Assembly: GCA_027946555.1 (NCBI GenBank)
Contig: JAPEVC010000158.1
Location: 22,843 to 86,842 of the forward strand
Direction of reading: 5' to 3'
DNA: 64,000 nt
Source of the DNA: Gnomoniopsis sp. IMI 355080
Lineage: Eukaryota > Ascomycota > Sordariomycetes > Diaporthales > Gnomoniaceae
Each line of letters begins with the position of its first letter. The stretch's first letter is position 1. The position numbers and the translations under genes are program-made. Below the pieces are notes generated by a model. It did no database searches and was not told the origin of the DNA. It saw nothing but the letters and a program-made list of their open reading frames with translations. This document shows, one piece after another, positions 12,935 to 23,548 of the stretch.

Positions 12935-14080
12935 CTTGAGCTGGCAATGCCTTATTATGTAGTGAGGCACCTAGGTGTGTGGGAAGGTCAATAGAAGATA
13001 AATCTTTTTGGTCTGAAAATGTCACCTGGACAGTCTGAAGAGAAACTTCCCAGTCTTATAGTTGGGGAACGTCCCGAGGTCAAATACATAGCGTCCTACC
13101 AGTCACCTGGCTACACTACCACCCGGACCATCTTGGATATTGATGCCAGTGAATGAATCGCCCCGCGGGTGTAACAAGAAAGTCGGCACCCCGCACCATT
13201 CTGTTGAGTATGCACGTTATTGAGAAGATCACTTTGGAGATATGGCCGCTGTCCTGATCTCTCTCACTTACTGTGGACCTCTGGACGAGCCCCAGAGAAT
13301 GAGTGAACTGGCACGGTATTTCCTCATCAGGAAAGCCGCTTCGCATGATCATGGCAGCATTGAGGAGCTGTGACGTGACGTGCGTCCCAATTTGAGGTCG
13401 GTCCCACCTTGAAACGTTGGAGAATTGCGATGGGGTTGGAGAATGTAAAGACCAACATGAGGTAGGTAAATATCTAGCGTGTGCCGAGCCTCACACTCCG
13501 GAGTCCGTTCGTCCTTGGAACCCCGAAAGTTGAGTATCACTACTGCGCAATCTTGTAAATGGACCAACTTTTCGAAGGAGGATATATGCAAGTAATCACG
13601 GACCAGTCCCAACCAGATACAGTAAGGAATCAAGGTTTACATCTTGAGATCACTCCACATTAGATAAGAATAAATGCGAGGAAAAGCACGCCTTACATGA
13701 CAATTGAGTGATGATTACTAGCCAAGCCTAGTAACGAAGTCGTGCCTCTAATGCATGCAGACCAATCCTTCCACTTCCCGTTCCAGTCATGATCTCCGGT
13801 GACTAAGGTTGGATCTCGCAGTGCTGTCTTGCGAGCCATCCCCCTCAACGTCACCTTAGTTGAGGATGACGGGTTGAAGAGAAATACTATTACGATGATT
13901 GGTGGCTGGAAGACTAGGAGTGATACCCAGATTCCTATCAGAATTTCTCGCTGACTCTGTCCGGCCAAAGAGGTAGAAATCATAATAACCCCCTTTAGGT
14001 CGGAGGTTGAAGGTCCATAAGTCCTCACTACTCGAAGGATCCCCAGAACTGTCTTCGCGGGGCAAGGCTGGAATTTCAAG
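12935..14080. other. Shared divergent promoter, monooxygenase/decarboxylase
   Basis: The 1.1 kb separates two divergent starts and holds no supportable gene. A CACCTAGGTG palindrome lies at about 12966, close to the monooxygenase start. A tandem TGACGTG pair lies near the middle and is listed separately. The short open frames in this stretch have no recognisable features. Confidence 0.5.
13371..13382 (+). promoter_or_regulatory. Tandem TGACGTG bZIP/CRE-like site
   Basis: TGACGTGACGTG contains two overlapping TGACG half-sites. TGACGT is the core bound by CRE/ATF-type bZIP factors. Its position between two divergent metabolic genes suggests a shared control element, but a single 12-base match could be chance. 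Confidence 0.25.
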
Positions 14081-15232
14081 ATGTCACCGTGCTATGCAAC
14101 GCAGCTGCAAATGACATCCTTCCTCCTCCTTCTTAGCCTTCCTATGCTTACGACTGGTCAAGTATACACGCCACAAGAAGTTATCATCAATTCAGGACGA
14201 CCGACATTTTACGATCCGTCGACATCCATTCCAGGGAAAATCGCATTGGAGGAACATGTGGGCAATAGCATATTCTCGGGCATCTACACGACACCCTTTG
14301 TCAACTACACCAATGAAGTCAACTTCGACATGCCAGTATATCTTTCCGATATACTGAGTCGTATCAACAACATTGATAGTCGTGTCGCGAATATGGACGC
14401 GGCCAACATCAGTACTTCAATTGTCTTGTTTGGCTCACCCGGGATACAAGGTGTATTCAACACATCGTATGCCATTGAAGTGGCCAAGCAGGTCAACGAC
14501 GAGATCTCGCGTATCTACAAAGCCGGGAACTACTCTAATCGTTTTGAGTTCTGGTGCAGTAATGCCCTTCAAGATCCACCCAGCGCGGCGCAAGAGCTGG
14601 AGAGATGTGTCAAAGAACTAGGGGGAGTAGGTAGCTTTGTCGGAGGCTACACCAACAACGGTTCGGCGGACAACGTGGTCTATCTTGACGACCCTTCGAA
14701 TCGTGTATTTCTTGAGAAGGTTGTAGAATTGGACGTGCCTATCTACCTCCATCCACGGACTCCGCCTCCGGGCCAACAACGCGTTTACGAAGGATATAAC
14801 TTTCTCGCCGGTTCACCTTGGGGCTTCTCGTCAGAGACTGCAGGACACGTCCTTCGACTGATGGTCAGTGGTATCTTTGACGAGTTCCCAACGCTAAAGA
14901 TTATTCTGGGTCATTGCGGAGAGGGATTGCCGTTCTTCCTACCTCGGATTGACCAGCGCATGAGGCACTTTACGCATTACTGGGCTGGAAAGCAGACGGC
15001 GCAGTATTACTGGGAGAATAATTTCTATGTAACGACATCTGGAGTGCAGGACGCTGGGACTTTGGCAGATACGTTGAAATGGACGGGTGAGGATAGGGTC
15101 ATGTTCAGTGTGGACTATCCGTTTGAAGATGATGTCGAGATCTCATCGTGGTTCGATAGATTGGAGATGAACACGCATACCAAGAAGAAGATGGCATATG
15201 CGAATGCCAGGAGGATCTTGAAGCTGGATTAA
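14081..15232 (+). CDS. Secreted amidohydrolase, gamma-resorcylate decarboxylase-like
   Basis: A metal-dependent amidohydrolase-2 family protein related to gamma-resorcylate and 2,3-dihydroxybenzoate decarboxylases, which remove CO2 from hydroxylated benzoates. It is intronless with 383 residues. Metal-site motifs are present: IALEEHV near 54-60 (E-x-H), VPIYLHPRTPPPGQQ in the middle, ILGHCGEGLPF and FSVDYPFE, whose Asp is the usual catalytic residue. Unusually for this cytosolic family it begins with a signal-peptide-like segment (MTSFLLLLSLPMLTTG). An in-frame Met at 14111 would start exactly there and may be the true start. Several N-glycosylation sequons (for example NYT, NIS, NTS, NYS) agree with secretion. 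It is divergent from the flavin monooxygenase, suggesting a joint pathway on aromatic acids. The exact substrate is unknown. Confidence 0.88.
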   Translation: MSPCYATQLQMTSFLLLLSLPMLTTGQVYTPQEVIINSGRPTFYDPSTSIPGKIALEEHVGNSIFSGIYTTPFVNYTNEVNFDMPVYLSDILSRINNIDSRVANMDAANISTSIVLFGSPGIQGVFNTSYAIEVAKQVNDEISRIYKAGNYSNRFEFWCSNALQDPPSAAQELERCVKELGGVGSFVGGYTNNGSADNVVYLDDPSNRVFLEKVVELDVPIYLHPRTPPPGQQRVYEGYNFLAGSPWGFSSETAGHVLRLMVSGIFDEFPTLKIILGHCGEGLPFFLPRIDQRMRHFTHYWAGKQTAQYYWENNFYVTTSGVQDAGTLADTLKWTGEDRVMFSVDYPFEDDVEISSWFDRLEMNTHTKKKMAYANARRILKLD

Positions 15233-15244
15233 GGCTTGAGATTT

Positions 15245-15256
15245 CCCCCCCCCCCC
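15245..15256 (+). repeat. Poly-C tract
   Basis: Twelve C residues in a row lie a few bases after the decarboxylase stop codon. This is a simple homopolymer and may be length-variable or mis-sequenced. Confidence 0.8.
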
Positions 15257-17261
15257 TCGCTCTGCTATCGAATCCAGCTATTCCTTGTATCTCTCTGCTA
15301 TTCCGCATACAATGGATGCATACCACTATGGATCGCCCGTCGAAACAGGGGTGGAGTAGACAATAATAGAGCTGGTCCACTTGGTCAACATAGCGTGTTT
15401 TGGTTCAGGGTGACACAGGCGTCCTATGGATCCCATGTCCAACGAGGATAGAGTCCTCTTCTGTCTGAGTCTCAATGCTTTGTATAGGGCTTCAGCAAGC
15501 ACACTCATTGCGGTAAACCATGAGCATGAAGAGGAGGCCTCTGGTCACCTCAAGTCGTCCCCACGCACAGTGGTTGCTCTGGGCACTGGAGTATGTGCCT
15601 AGGACGCCCGTTCAGATCAGGTTATGTTGCATTGTGAACTCTGAAGGCCTCCCGAGCTCTCCTGAGGTCCCGTACCCCTAACAACTGCCCGTGTGTATGG
15701 TATCTCACCAGCAATCCTGGGATGTGATACACACATACCTCATTCGGCATACCAGGTGATGAAAAGGGGGTGCCAGAATTGGCAAAAGTCCCGACTTTTC
15801 GGTTGACCGTAACGGCTTGGCTCAAGAAGAGCCATCGTTATTGACGTATTGTGTTTTTGCTGATACTGGAGAACAATTATCTGGGTTGGTGCATAGATGC
15901 TGCCTTCTAACATGGATTTACGATGAAAATCCGAGCGACTGCGTTGAAAGTCCAAAAAAGGCTTCAGGGGGCGGATGCATGTGGGGGTGGGGCACAAGTT
16001 GATATTCATGCCTTCTGGGTCCCACACAAATGGCTGAGAAGCTCCTGGTGGAGTCGCTCAGCCGGCATGCAAGCCCACGCGGGCATTAATCAATGGAATC
16101 TTTCAACCATAAGCATCAACATAAGGTTGGTCGAATATGGTGTTCTGATATCGATAGTGACCTGGTTCTCAGTACACTGACAGCATTACAAAGAATCCCA
16201 CAGTAAGAGACTGCACCATAATGCCACCATTTGTGCAAATGTTCGTGATCACGGTAACAGAACAGGAGCGGGTTCAAGAAACCTCAATACATAATAATCA
16301 TATAGCTGGCCTTCTCCGTGACCGGATCACAGTGAGCCAGCGTAGATGCAGGGACTTTCCAGACTCTGCACCCCTACCTAAGTACCGTCAGACGTCTCGA
16401 CGAAAATAGAGTAGTGGTCCGATCATGAGAAAATCGTTTGTGACATTTAGCTTGATAATGATTTCTCTCACTACTATTTTCGTGCATCCTGTTGCTGACC
16501 TAGTAATTACGGTCAGCGGTGTTCATCCGAGATTGGGTCCCAGAGCTCGAGGATATGCTCAACCAGGAAAGCGTGTGTCTCCAGTCCGACGATCATCAGG
16601 TGATCTCTAGCAGATCTTTTTTGGCACAGACGGTTGACTGGGTATACGGAGATGAATGTCCACGACTATTCGTATGTCAGAATCTAGATCAAACCAGTCT
16701 GGACTTTCAGCATGGAGCACCGGTGGCTTGTAGATTGAACCGATTGAATCTTCTTCCATACTCTGTCTTGTATGCCTCTTGGCGGTGGCAATCTCATTGT
16801 TTACTTGATGCAACTACTCAAAAGGGAGACTTTTCCTGTTGAAGGCATAATTCATGGCGACCATCCCAAGTTGTGCTAGAATATCTCTGAAGAATAACGG
16901 GTGTCGTGGTGGACTGGTATGCGGCTGAAACAAGGCTCCCAAAAGGCCCACATAATAGACCACTGCGTACGTATCACAGCTCCACCGGAACCTCCCGAAA
17001 AGGGATCGTCCCAGCTGTATTCTGAAAGCGGTCGTCTGTAGATGCAATTCAGTCCATGAAGATATGGCGATCCCCCCTCTGGCAGTGAAGAGCCGCGTAA
17101 TGGACCCCACAAACCGTCGATTGACAGGCCTCTGCAGACGCCGCGTAAGGCTAGAACAATTGGCAGGGAACTCCCAGACAAGACCCCATCAGGAGAGTTT
17201 GTTTCAAGCTCTAGCCACTCATCGGCGAGAAGGCAAACCGCTCCCGAGCGATTGACGAAAC
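15257..17261. other. Intergenic region
   Basis: About 2 kb in which I find no gene. Open frames on both strands are short (at most about 130 codons), overlap each other and show no domain, signal peptide or convincing splice pair. Confidence 0.5.
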
Positions 17262-17864
17262 ATGCCACCACTCACCAAAGGAGTGGACGACGTTGCCCTC
17301 CAGGCCTCGAGTCAAGGCCCGCCAATGACCACGCGGTATTTCCTGAGTCATCATCCATAGGGCCGCAGCAAAAAGCTCAAGCCTTTCTTCGCTCAGGAGG
17401 AGGCTTACGAGTTCAAGCCTTGCCAAGATGCATACTCGACGGCCTTTGGCCTGCGGGAGCCCGTATGTTTCGTTTCGTCGTCCGATGTTGGACTACGAAG
17501 CCTCATCAAGCCACTCACGGCGGCCTCTAGAATCGTCTCCACAGAGACCCTAGAAGAGGTCTCAACCCCGAATGCGCCTATGTATCCCAAACAGGTCAAC
17601 CAGGCCTACCGCCGCGAATCCTCGATGGTATGTGAACATCGAAGGGCTGATCAACACCAGCTGTGGGGCGAACTGGAGGTAGAGTGGAATCATGTTTGTG
17701 AACAGGAGTCTCCTCAAGAGCCAGGCAGTGGACTCGACTTCAAGTATAAGATGTCTTGCAAAGAACGTTCAACAAGGCATGTCTTGAGTCTTCATCCTCA
17801 TCAACATCTTCATTCGACCATCTCTTCTTTCCAGTTTCTCCTTCTCAAGCTTCCAATTCTATAA
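17262..17864 (+). pseudogene. Open frame broken by one in-frame TAG
   Basis: From ATG 17262 a single frame stays open to 17864 except for a TAG at 17358-17360: 32 codons, a stop, then 168 codons. The composition after the stop looks protein-like (acidic, hydrophobic and charged residues mixed, for example FFAQEEAYEFK and LRSLIKPLTAASRI). No intron of normal length removes the TAG in phase. I do not recognise a family. It may be a decayed gene, a gene with an exon structure I missed, or chance. It ends just before the start of the Kex2-type precursor gene, so its 3' part may overlap that promoter. Confidence 0.3.
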
Positions 17865-17900
17865 CACTCTTTGACAGAGATCTTATCACAAACCTTCATC

Positions 17901-18866
17901 ATGAGACTTTCCGCCCCCGTTGTTCTCGTCATGGCGCTGGCCGCCTACGCCGCGCCAGCCGCAGAGAGCTCTCTACCTTCATTGTCAGGAACTCCACCGC
18001 CTATGCCATCAGGCACCGGCGCTCCATTTTCGGGCGAGAAACCTTCCGGAGCGCCGCCGTCGTCGGGCGCCCTTGCGGCTCCGACTGATATGCCGGCCTT
18101 GACTCTGACCAAGCGCGCTGACGCTGAGTCTTCTGCGCCTCCGTCGATGACTGGAACTCAGTCTCCACTGCCCAAGCCTACAGGCAGTGATTTGCCGTCT
18201 TTTTCTGGCCCTCCTCCAACTGATGCCCCAGCTCCGACGGATCTGAGCAAGCGCGCAGATGATAAATCTTCTGCGCCTCCTTCGATGACCGGAACTCAGT
18301 CTCCACCGCCCAAACCCACAGGCAGCGACTTGCCATCATTTTCTGGCCCTCCCCCCTCGGGGACAGACATTCCGACGGACGCCCCAGCTCCGGCCGCCAC
18401 GGAGCTGAGCAAGCGCGCAGATGCTGAGTCTTCTGCGCCTCCATCCATGACTGGAACTACTCCTCCTCCGATGCCTACGGGCAGTGATATGCCATCATTT
18501 TCTGGCCCTCCACCCTCAAGCGTTCCGACTGATGCGCCCGCCCCGGCCGCCACGGAGCTTAGCAAGCGCGCAGATGCTGAGTCTTCTGCGCCTCCATCCA
18601 TGACTGGAACTACGCCTCCCCCGATGCCTACGGGCACCGACAAACCATCGGGCACCGAAAAGCCATCAGGCCCTCCTCCGAGCGACGCTCCGGCCTTGCC
18701 CACCACTTTGCAGAAGATGGTCCGCCGCGCTGAGACAGACGCCGCACCCTCAGACCTTCCGAGCGACCTTCCCAGCGGAAGCTTACCTCCGTTGCCCTCT
18801 TCCACACCTTCAGGAACTCCTCCAGCTGGCAATCCTCCAGCTAAGCCGACTCAGAGTGCTGCGTGA
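17901..18866 (+). CDS. Secreted Kex2-processed repeat protein (candidate RiPP precursor)
   Basis: A 321-residue intronless protein with a signal peptide (MRLSAPVVLVMALAAYAAPA) and a body of Pro, Ser, Thr, Gly and Ala. Four tandem units of about 46-54 residues each follow a dibasic site in LTKR or LSKR context. A fifth, diverged segment follows VRR. Each full unit starts AD-A/D-E/K-SSAPPSMTG, then PTGSDLPSFSG or a variant, then DAPAP. The LxKR context is the hallmark of fungal Kex2-processed repeat proteins, and the AD-AE dipeptides after KR resemble spacers trimmed by a dipeptidyl aminopeptidase. Units contain no Tyr, Trp or Cys, unlike alpha-type pheromones or tyrosine-based dikaritins. A P450 and a UstYa-family gene lie within 6 kb, making a modified peptide precursor plausible. 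A cell-wall or surface peptide is the main alternative. Confidence 0.85.
   Translation: MRLSAPVVLVMALAAYAAPAAESSLPSLSGTPPPMPSGTGAPFSGEKPSGAPPSSGALAAPTDMPALTLTKRADAESSAPPSMTGTQSPLPKPTGSDLPSFSGPPPTDAPAPTDLSKRADDKSSAPPSMTGTQSPPPKPTGSDLPSFSGPPPSGTDIPTDAPAPAATELSKRADAESSAPPSMTGTTPPPMPTGSDMPSFSGPPPSSVPTDAPAPAATELSKRADAESSAPPSMTGTTPPPMPTGTDKPSGTEKPSGPPPSDAPALPTTLQKMVRRAETDAAPSDLPSDLPSGSLPPLPSSTPSGTPPAGNPPAKPTQSAA
18112..18729 (+). repeat. Four tandem coding repeats of about 138-162 bp
   Basis: The repeats encode the KR-bounded units of the precursor. Units 3 and 4 share almost identical DNA over their first halves (around 18415-18475 and 18568-18628), indicating recent duplication or homogenisation. 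Unit 4 then diverges to a TDKPSGTEKPSG segment. Confidence 0.85.
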
Positions 18867-20467
18867 ATGAGATGATGAATGACTATGGTCGAGGGATCGA
18901 ATTGGGAGTGGACAACGGCGAGATCGTGCTGGTAGATGGAAATGAAGGGAATTCCATTTTGTTTTTACATGTATGGTTTGTCGCTAGGGATTTCGTATGA
19001 TGCATTGTCTGGGAGTTGGCAAAAAAGCTCATTGTCGTGGGAGAAGCAAAGCATGGTTGAATAGCATGAATGTAGCAGCGTTCAAGCCCCGTTGAATATG
19101 AAGCATTACAGCCGGTTTGCAATATCATTCGCATGGAACAATAGTTCGTCAATCTTCTCATGCCACGCCCTCACCACATTCTTAAAAAAGAACAAGGCTG
19201 CGGTCATGCCTAGGTACGTACCCATGTAGCTAGGCACCTGGGTACTTGAGTATTGTATAGAGAATACTATTCCCCTACGCAATGCCGCCAATACCCACTT
19301 CTTCTCGAACATCAACAGTACGCGGACACTTGGATCAGTGACTTGCTTCACATGTGTAATATCAGTCTCTGCAGTTGTTTCGATTATATGCGAGTAATTC
19401 GGACATCTTTTCACTGGGTATTATACTTTTGATGGCCATTAGATTAAAGTACACCCTATCCCAGTTTGTATAAACAATTGCCAAAAACATGACAGTTGAT
19501 GTGGCTACCACTGGTACCTGGTCCAAAGCACTTTAGAACCTCTCTCTGTCGCCAGGACATCTCCTGCTCGGAACCCCTTGATATTCACGTCTTTTATGTT
19601 TGTTGCATCGATCCACTGTCCGCGCACAGCAACCATTCCAGCAAGAGCTTTCTCTCGTGCCCTCTGCATCCCCTCTCCCCCATCCGGCAATTCTCTCCTT
19701 CATCTTCGCACCAGTTATAGGTGGTGTGGAGTCAGACTCTGTTAGCAGGAGCAATGGGCCGGGTCCGACAGACCCCTTCGGAGGCCGTCAGGCGCCGTTA
19801 TCACACGAATTGGTTTATGAGACAAATAATGATGAACAAACCTTTGCTTAATTTTATACCCGTATATAGTCACCGTTCTCTGAGTCTTGTATACACTTTT
19901 ACGTCTAATAAAGCCAACGCGTCGAAGGGCAGCCAAAGGTCGGCTGGACACATAGGGAAGGGACGACCTTTTATTCCACCTGCATGACAATCACTCAGCA
20001 GCCTTGCCTGCCCACCTTTGAATCAAGACAACAGTGGGCAGCAGAGCCGCTTTTGTAGATCAAAGTCTGTCAGTGACCGTCAACAACTCTTGAGAGTTCG
20101 TTTCTTGCAAAATGACGCCTGGGCAAAAATGCCGGAGCCCGTTTGCCGCTCGGCAAGGTTCACGAAGAGGAAGAAGTTCTCCAAGGCCTCCCACGGTTCC
20201 CTCGTGTCTTTGAACACCCATCACAGGACTTGGCAGAGGGTTGCTGATTGCACAAGCGTCACCATTGGTTGACCGGCTGGAGCATGATTGTCGTGCTAGT
20301 TTGACCAAGGGTTCATCATGGCACGAGTGGGACTTTGCGAACCAGTCAGACAACATTGGTAAAGAATACGGCGCCGCTGTTCATGTCAACGACCTGGGCA
20401 AATTCGGTTATGTAGTTGTATAATATGATGTGACGGACAAGGGTTCCTGTAATCACTTGTCCACACC
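18867..20467. other. Intergenic region
   Basis: About 1.6 kb with no supportable gene between the precursor and the P450 3' end. A GCCTAGGTACGTACC stretch near 19208 belongs to the dispersed CCTAGG family. Open frames here are short and featureless. Confidence 0.5.
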
Positions 20468-22252
20468 TCAAAACTGCCTTGTCGAAATCCGCATCCACAT
20501 GTCGCTGACAACAAAGGTATTAAACAGCTCCTCCGACCATGGCTTGGCAGGATTCAGGAGCTGAAAGTCGAACTCACGAAACAGCTGTAGGTAAGGGACA
20601 TGTCAGCAATGGAACTTAATCCTTTTCAAACCTCGCCAATATTTTGGGAACTCACCTCAACAAAGATCTTGTTCAGCTCGATCAAGGCAATGATCCTGCC
20701 CGCACACCGGTATCGTCCCCACCCAAATATCTGATCGACCACACGCTGCATCTTGCGCAAGTCCTCAGGGCTCGCCTCGGTCCACCGCTCTGGCCGGAAA
20801 ACATCGACATCTGCACCAAAGACATCTGTCCGACGCATGCCCATCCACGAGTTGAAAGCAATCTTCGTCCCACCCGGTATGAACTGTCCTGCAAGAACGT
20901 CACCCTTGGCCGGCACAACCTTGGGGAGCAAACCGAACGCGGGTGGGTGGTAACGAATGGTCTCGAAGATGACAGCTTGAAGATACGGCAGAGCCTTGCC
21001 CTCGGCGGCCGTCACGGGGTTAGAGATGGTGCCAGCGGCGATTCCGGCGTCAATCTCTTGCTGGAGGCGGCGGTAGACATGTGGCGTAGAGGTGACAAGG
21101 AGCAGCACGAAGCGAATCACGCTGGCGGTGGTATCGGCACCCGCGGCAATTTGAAGAAGGATCTCGACTTCACACTGTTTAGGGGAGAGGCCGCGGCTGA
21201 TGAAGGAGCCCTGTGGAGAATTTAGCCTTGATGGGATAATGGTGGTCTTGGGGCGGTGTGAAGACGTACGAGCATGTCTTGTATCGGCTCAGCTTTCGGG
21301 CCAGTGCGCTCGGTCACTACTTCGTGTGCCATGCTGGAAAGGGGGGCATGTTAGCTGGTAATATATAGTTTGAAGAGTAAAAGAGAGTCCAAGAGCAACC
21401 GTACGCCATCATTTTCCCAATCGCATTCTTATCCGTCTTCTTCGGGCCAATTATTCCGAGCACGAAGTCAGAAAACAAAATTTTCCCTAGCCATTCGACA
21501 TCCGCAGCCAACACCATCATCTTCATCGTCTGATGCTGGCTCTTGATCCATCCGCCAATATCGCTATTGGCGGCCAGATACCCAAAGGCCTCGCCGAAGG
21601 CCATCTTACTCAGGCTGTCCAGTGCAAAGAACGTAGGCACGTTTGTAAAGTCGACCTTCTTTGTCCTGCCTGGCGCACTCACATACTCGCGGCGAATCAA
21701 GTCCTTCAACTTCGCAATGCCCTCGTCAATCTCGGCCTCCATCCCCGGCACGTCGCGTCCCGTGTAACCTGGCGAGACACGCGCCTTGACATCATCATGG
21801 TACGCGACATCGCGCGAGCTGAACATACTGTGCGTGTAGGCGTCGGTGCGCAGCGAGCTGTACCATGGCGCTTTCACATAGCCGGCCTGCGCGCCATTCA
21901 TGTGCCGGTGGACGGCGGGGTCGTCGGTCATGAGGATGTCCGGCGCGATGCGGATGAAGGGGTGAGGGGCATGCTTCTGGACCAATTCGGCGTGGATATA
22001 AGGCGAGCGGCCCGTCAGAGCAGTGCGTGCGAGCCAGAAGGACGAGATGGAGGCAAGGGGTGGGCCGGGGAATTTGCGGAGGCGGCACCAGGTCGTGAAG
22101 GTTGTGATGAAGTAGTAGACGGTGTAGGCGGCGAGGGCTACGAGGAGGGAGGCGCAGGACAAGTGTTGGAGTTTGTCGGAAGCGAGAGATCGGAGGGAGT
22201 GAAGCGACATGGTCGTCGCCGCATCTGACGGGTGAGTCGGTGCGGGACTCAT
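20468..22252 (-). CDS. Cytochrome P450, pisatin-demethylase/benzoate-hydroxylase-like
   Basis: A membrane-anchored microsomal P450 of 527 residues. Exons 22252-21405, 21333-21270, 21210-20656 and 20584-20468 join in phase. An N-terminal membrane helix (LLVALAAYTVYYFITTF) precedes the proline hinge FPGPP. The I-helix AGADTT (327-332), the ExxR motif ETIR (387-390), FRPERW and the heme loop FGWGRYRCAG (466-475, ligand Cys473) are intact. The overall pattern, including RTDVFGADVDVFRPERW and IALIELNKIFVELF, resembles the pisatin demethylase and benzoate 4-monooxygenase-like fungal P450s. An internal Met at 22210 is an alternative start. The gene is divergent from the UstYa gene across 1.3 kb. Substrate is unknown; an aromatic compound or a peptide from the neighbouring precursor are both possible. 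Confidence 0.92.
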
Positions 22253-23548
22253 GATGGAGGGGTGTGCGGTGAGAGCTCTGAGCTCTCTAGTGTCGCTTCA
22301 CTACGATGGTCTATTTTCTGAGATTTTTCTCTTTTATCAGGGTGAGATTGTAGATGAGACGACAGTACTGAAAAGGGCTCAATGAGCACATCACAATTGT
22401 ATATAAGTGTCTATTTCCTGATGGCCCCGCAAGCCGGGCGCGGTCCCGGGCTGAAGCGGACTCCGTGGTCGACACGGTCTTCCTGGACCGACCGCATCAA
22501 TCAGCTATCTTGGCACGGTGGTCTCTTGGCCCCTGCACAGAAAGTGTCATGTTTAAAATGCGTGAGTCGGCCGCGGCACTACCAGATGGTCTGCACTCGC
22601 TTTCGTTAATCGACAGGCGAGGAATTTTTATGGTATTTAAGCCAGTGTAGATGCATCTTGAACCCACATCCCACGGTCGCTAAACAAGGTCCAAATGGTT
22701 GCGGATTATGGTCTACGATACGTATCGCAGTGCTTAACTTTGTGCGCTTTGGCAGCCACGCTTGAAAGTTTCACTTTTGTTGCCACTGTGCGCGCGAGTC
22801 TCAGGAGAAACATGAACCGGACACAATGGTAGATTTCGATGGGTCGCAGCCCAGGAATACAATTAAGTGCAAAGTGACCTTTTATGCTATCACGAAGGGC
22901 GATTCGTATCTATAAACTGCCATACGTGAGATCACACCCTGCACCTGGACTACAGAGAATTGGGCAAAATTCATCATCTCGTCTGGGGACTAAGTAACAG
23001 GTAGACAAGGCGTCAGAGTTGGGCGTCCTCAAGCGCAAACATTAAGCGGTTTGACAGCATCTCCGTCAAGCTGCCCTGAACACCAGGCATCTTTGATGAC
23101 AATATCAGCTTGATATCAAACCGAAAAATATTCAAATTACTTAATACCTTTCATTATCCTGATACTCGATAGAGATCTTCGGACCCGGAACGCCTTTTCG
23201 AGGGAGAGGCGGTCTTGTGCAAAATGCCTATCCGCCTAGGTACTTAGCCGGGGTGAGGTTGAAGCCGCGTCAATGACTACAGGTATGGTTCAGAGTGAGC
23301 TTGTTACTGAGAATACAGGCGAGTGGCGAAGCCATGCTGTTATTCGGTGCTGCTGTGTCCTCGTGTAATCTTGAATAATAAGCTAATCCCAAAAGAGTCC
23401 ACAAAAGACTGATTCCCTAAACGGGTCGCAATAGCCGGCCAGTTCTCTTTGAAGTTCAGATGTCTCCCATGTTTGTGCTCGAAAATAGACATAAGATGCA
23501 ACTCGAAAATTCGGTGCAGTCCTGGATTTAGTGCAGTAACACTCCATT
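22253..23548. other. Shared divergent promoter, P450/UstYa
   Basis: The 1.3 kb contains no supportable gene. It holds the CGGTC-N6-GACCG inverted repeat listed below and a CCTAGGTA stretch at about 23235. Both flanking genes start outward from it, so common regulation is likely. Confidence 0.55.
22475..22490. promoter_or_regulatory. Inverted repeat CGGTC-N6-GACCG (CGG-N10-CCG)
   Basis: Five-base arms CGGTC and GACCG flank six bases, giving an inverted CGG/CCG pair separated by ten bases. This is the geometry used by several Zn2Cys6 dimers. It lies about 220 bases upstream of the P450 start, within the region shared with ustYa. A Zn2Cys6 gene is present in the window at 4388-6745, though no link is shown. 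Confidence 0.4.

Noticed and set aside
17901..18866. Alpha-type mating pheromone precursor
   Set aside because: KR sites and AD-AE spacers fit, but the units are about 50 residues and lack the Trp/Cys-rich short core typical of alpha pheromones.
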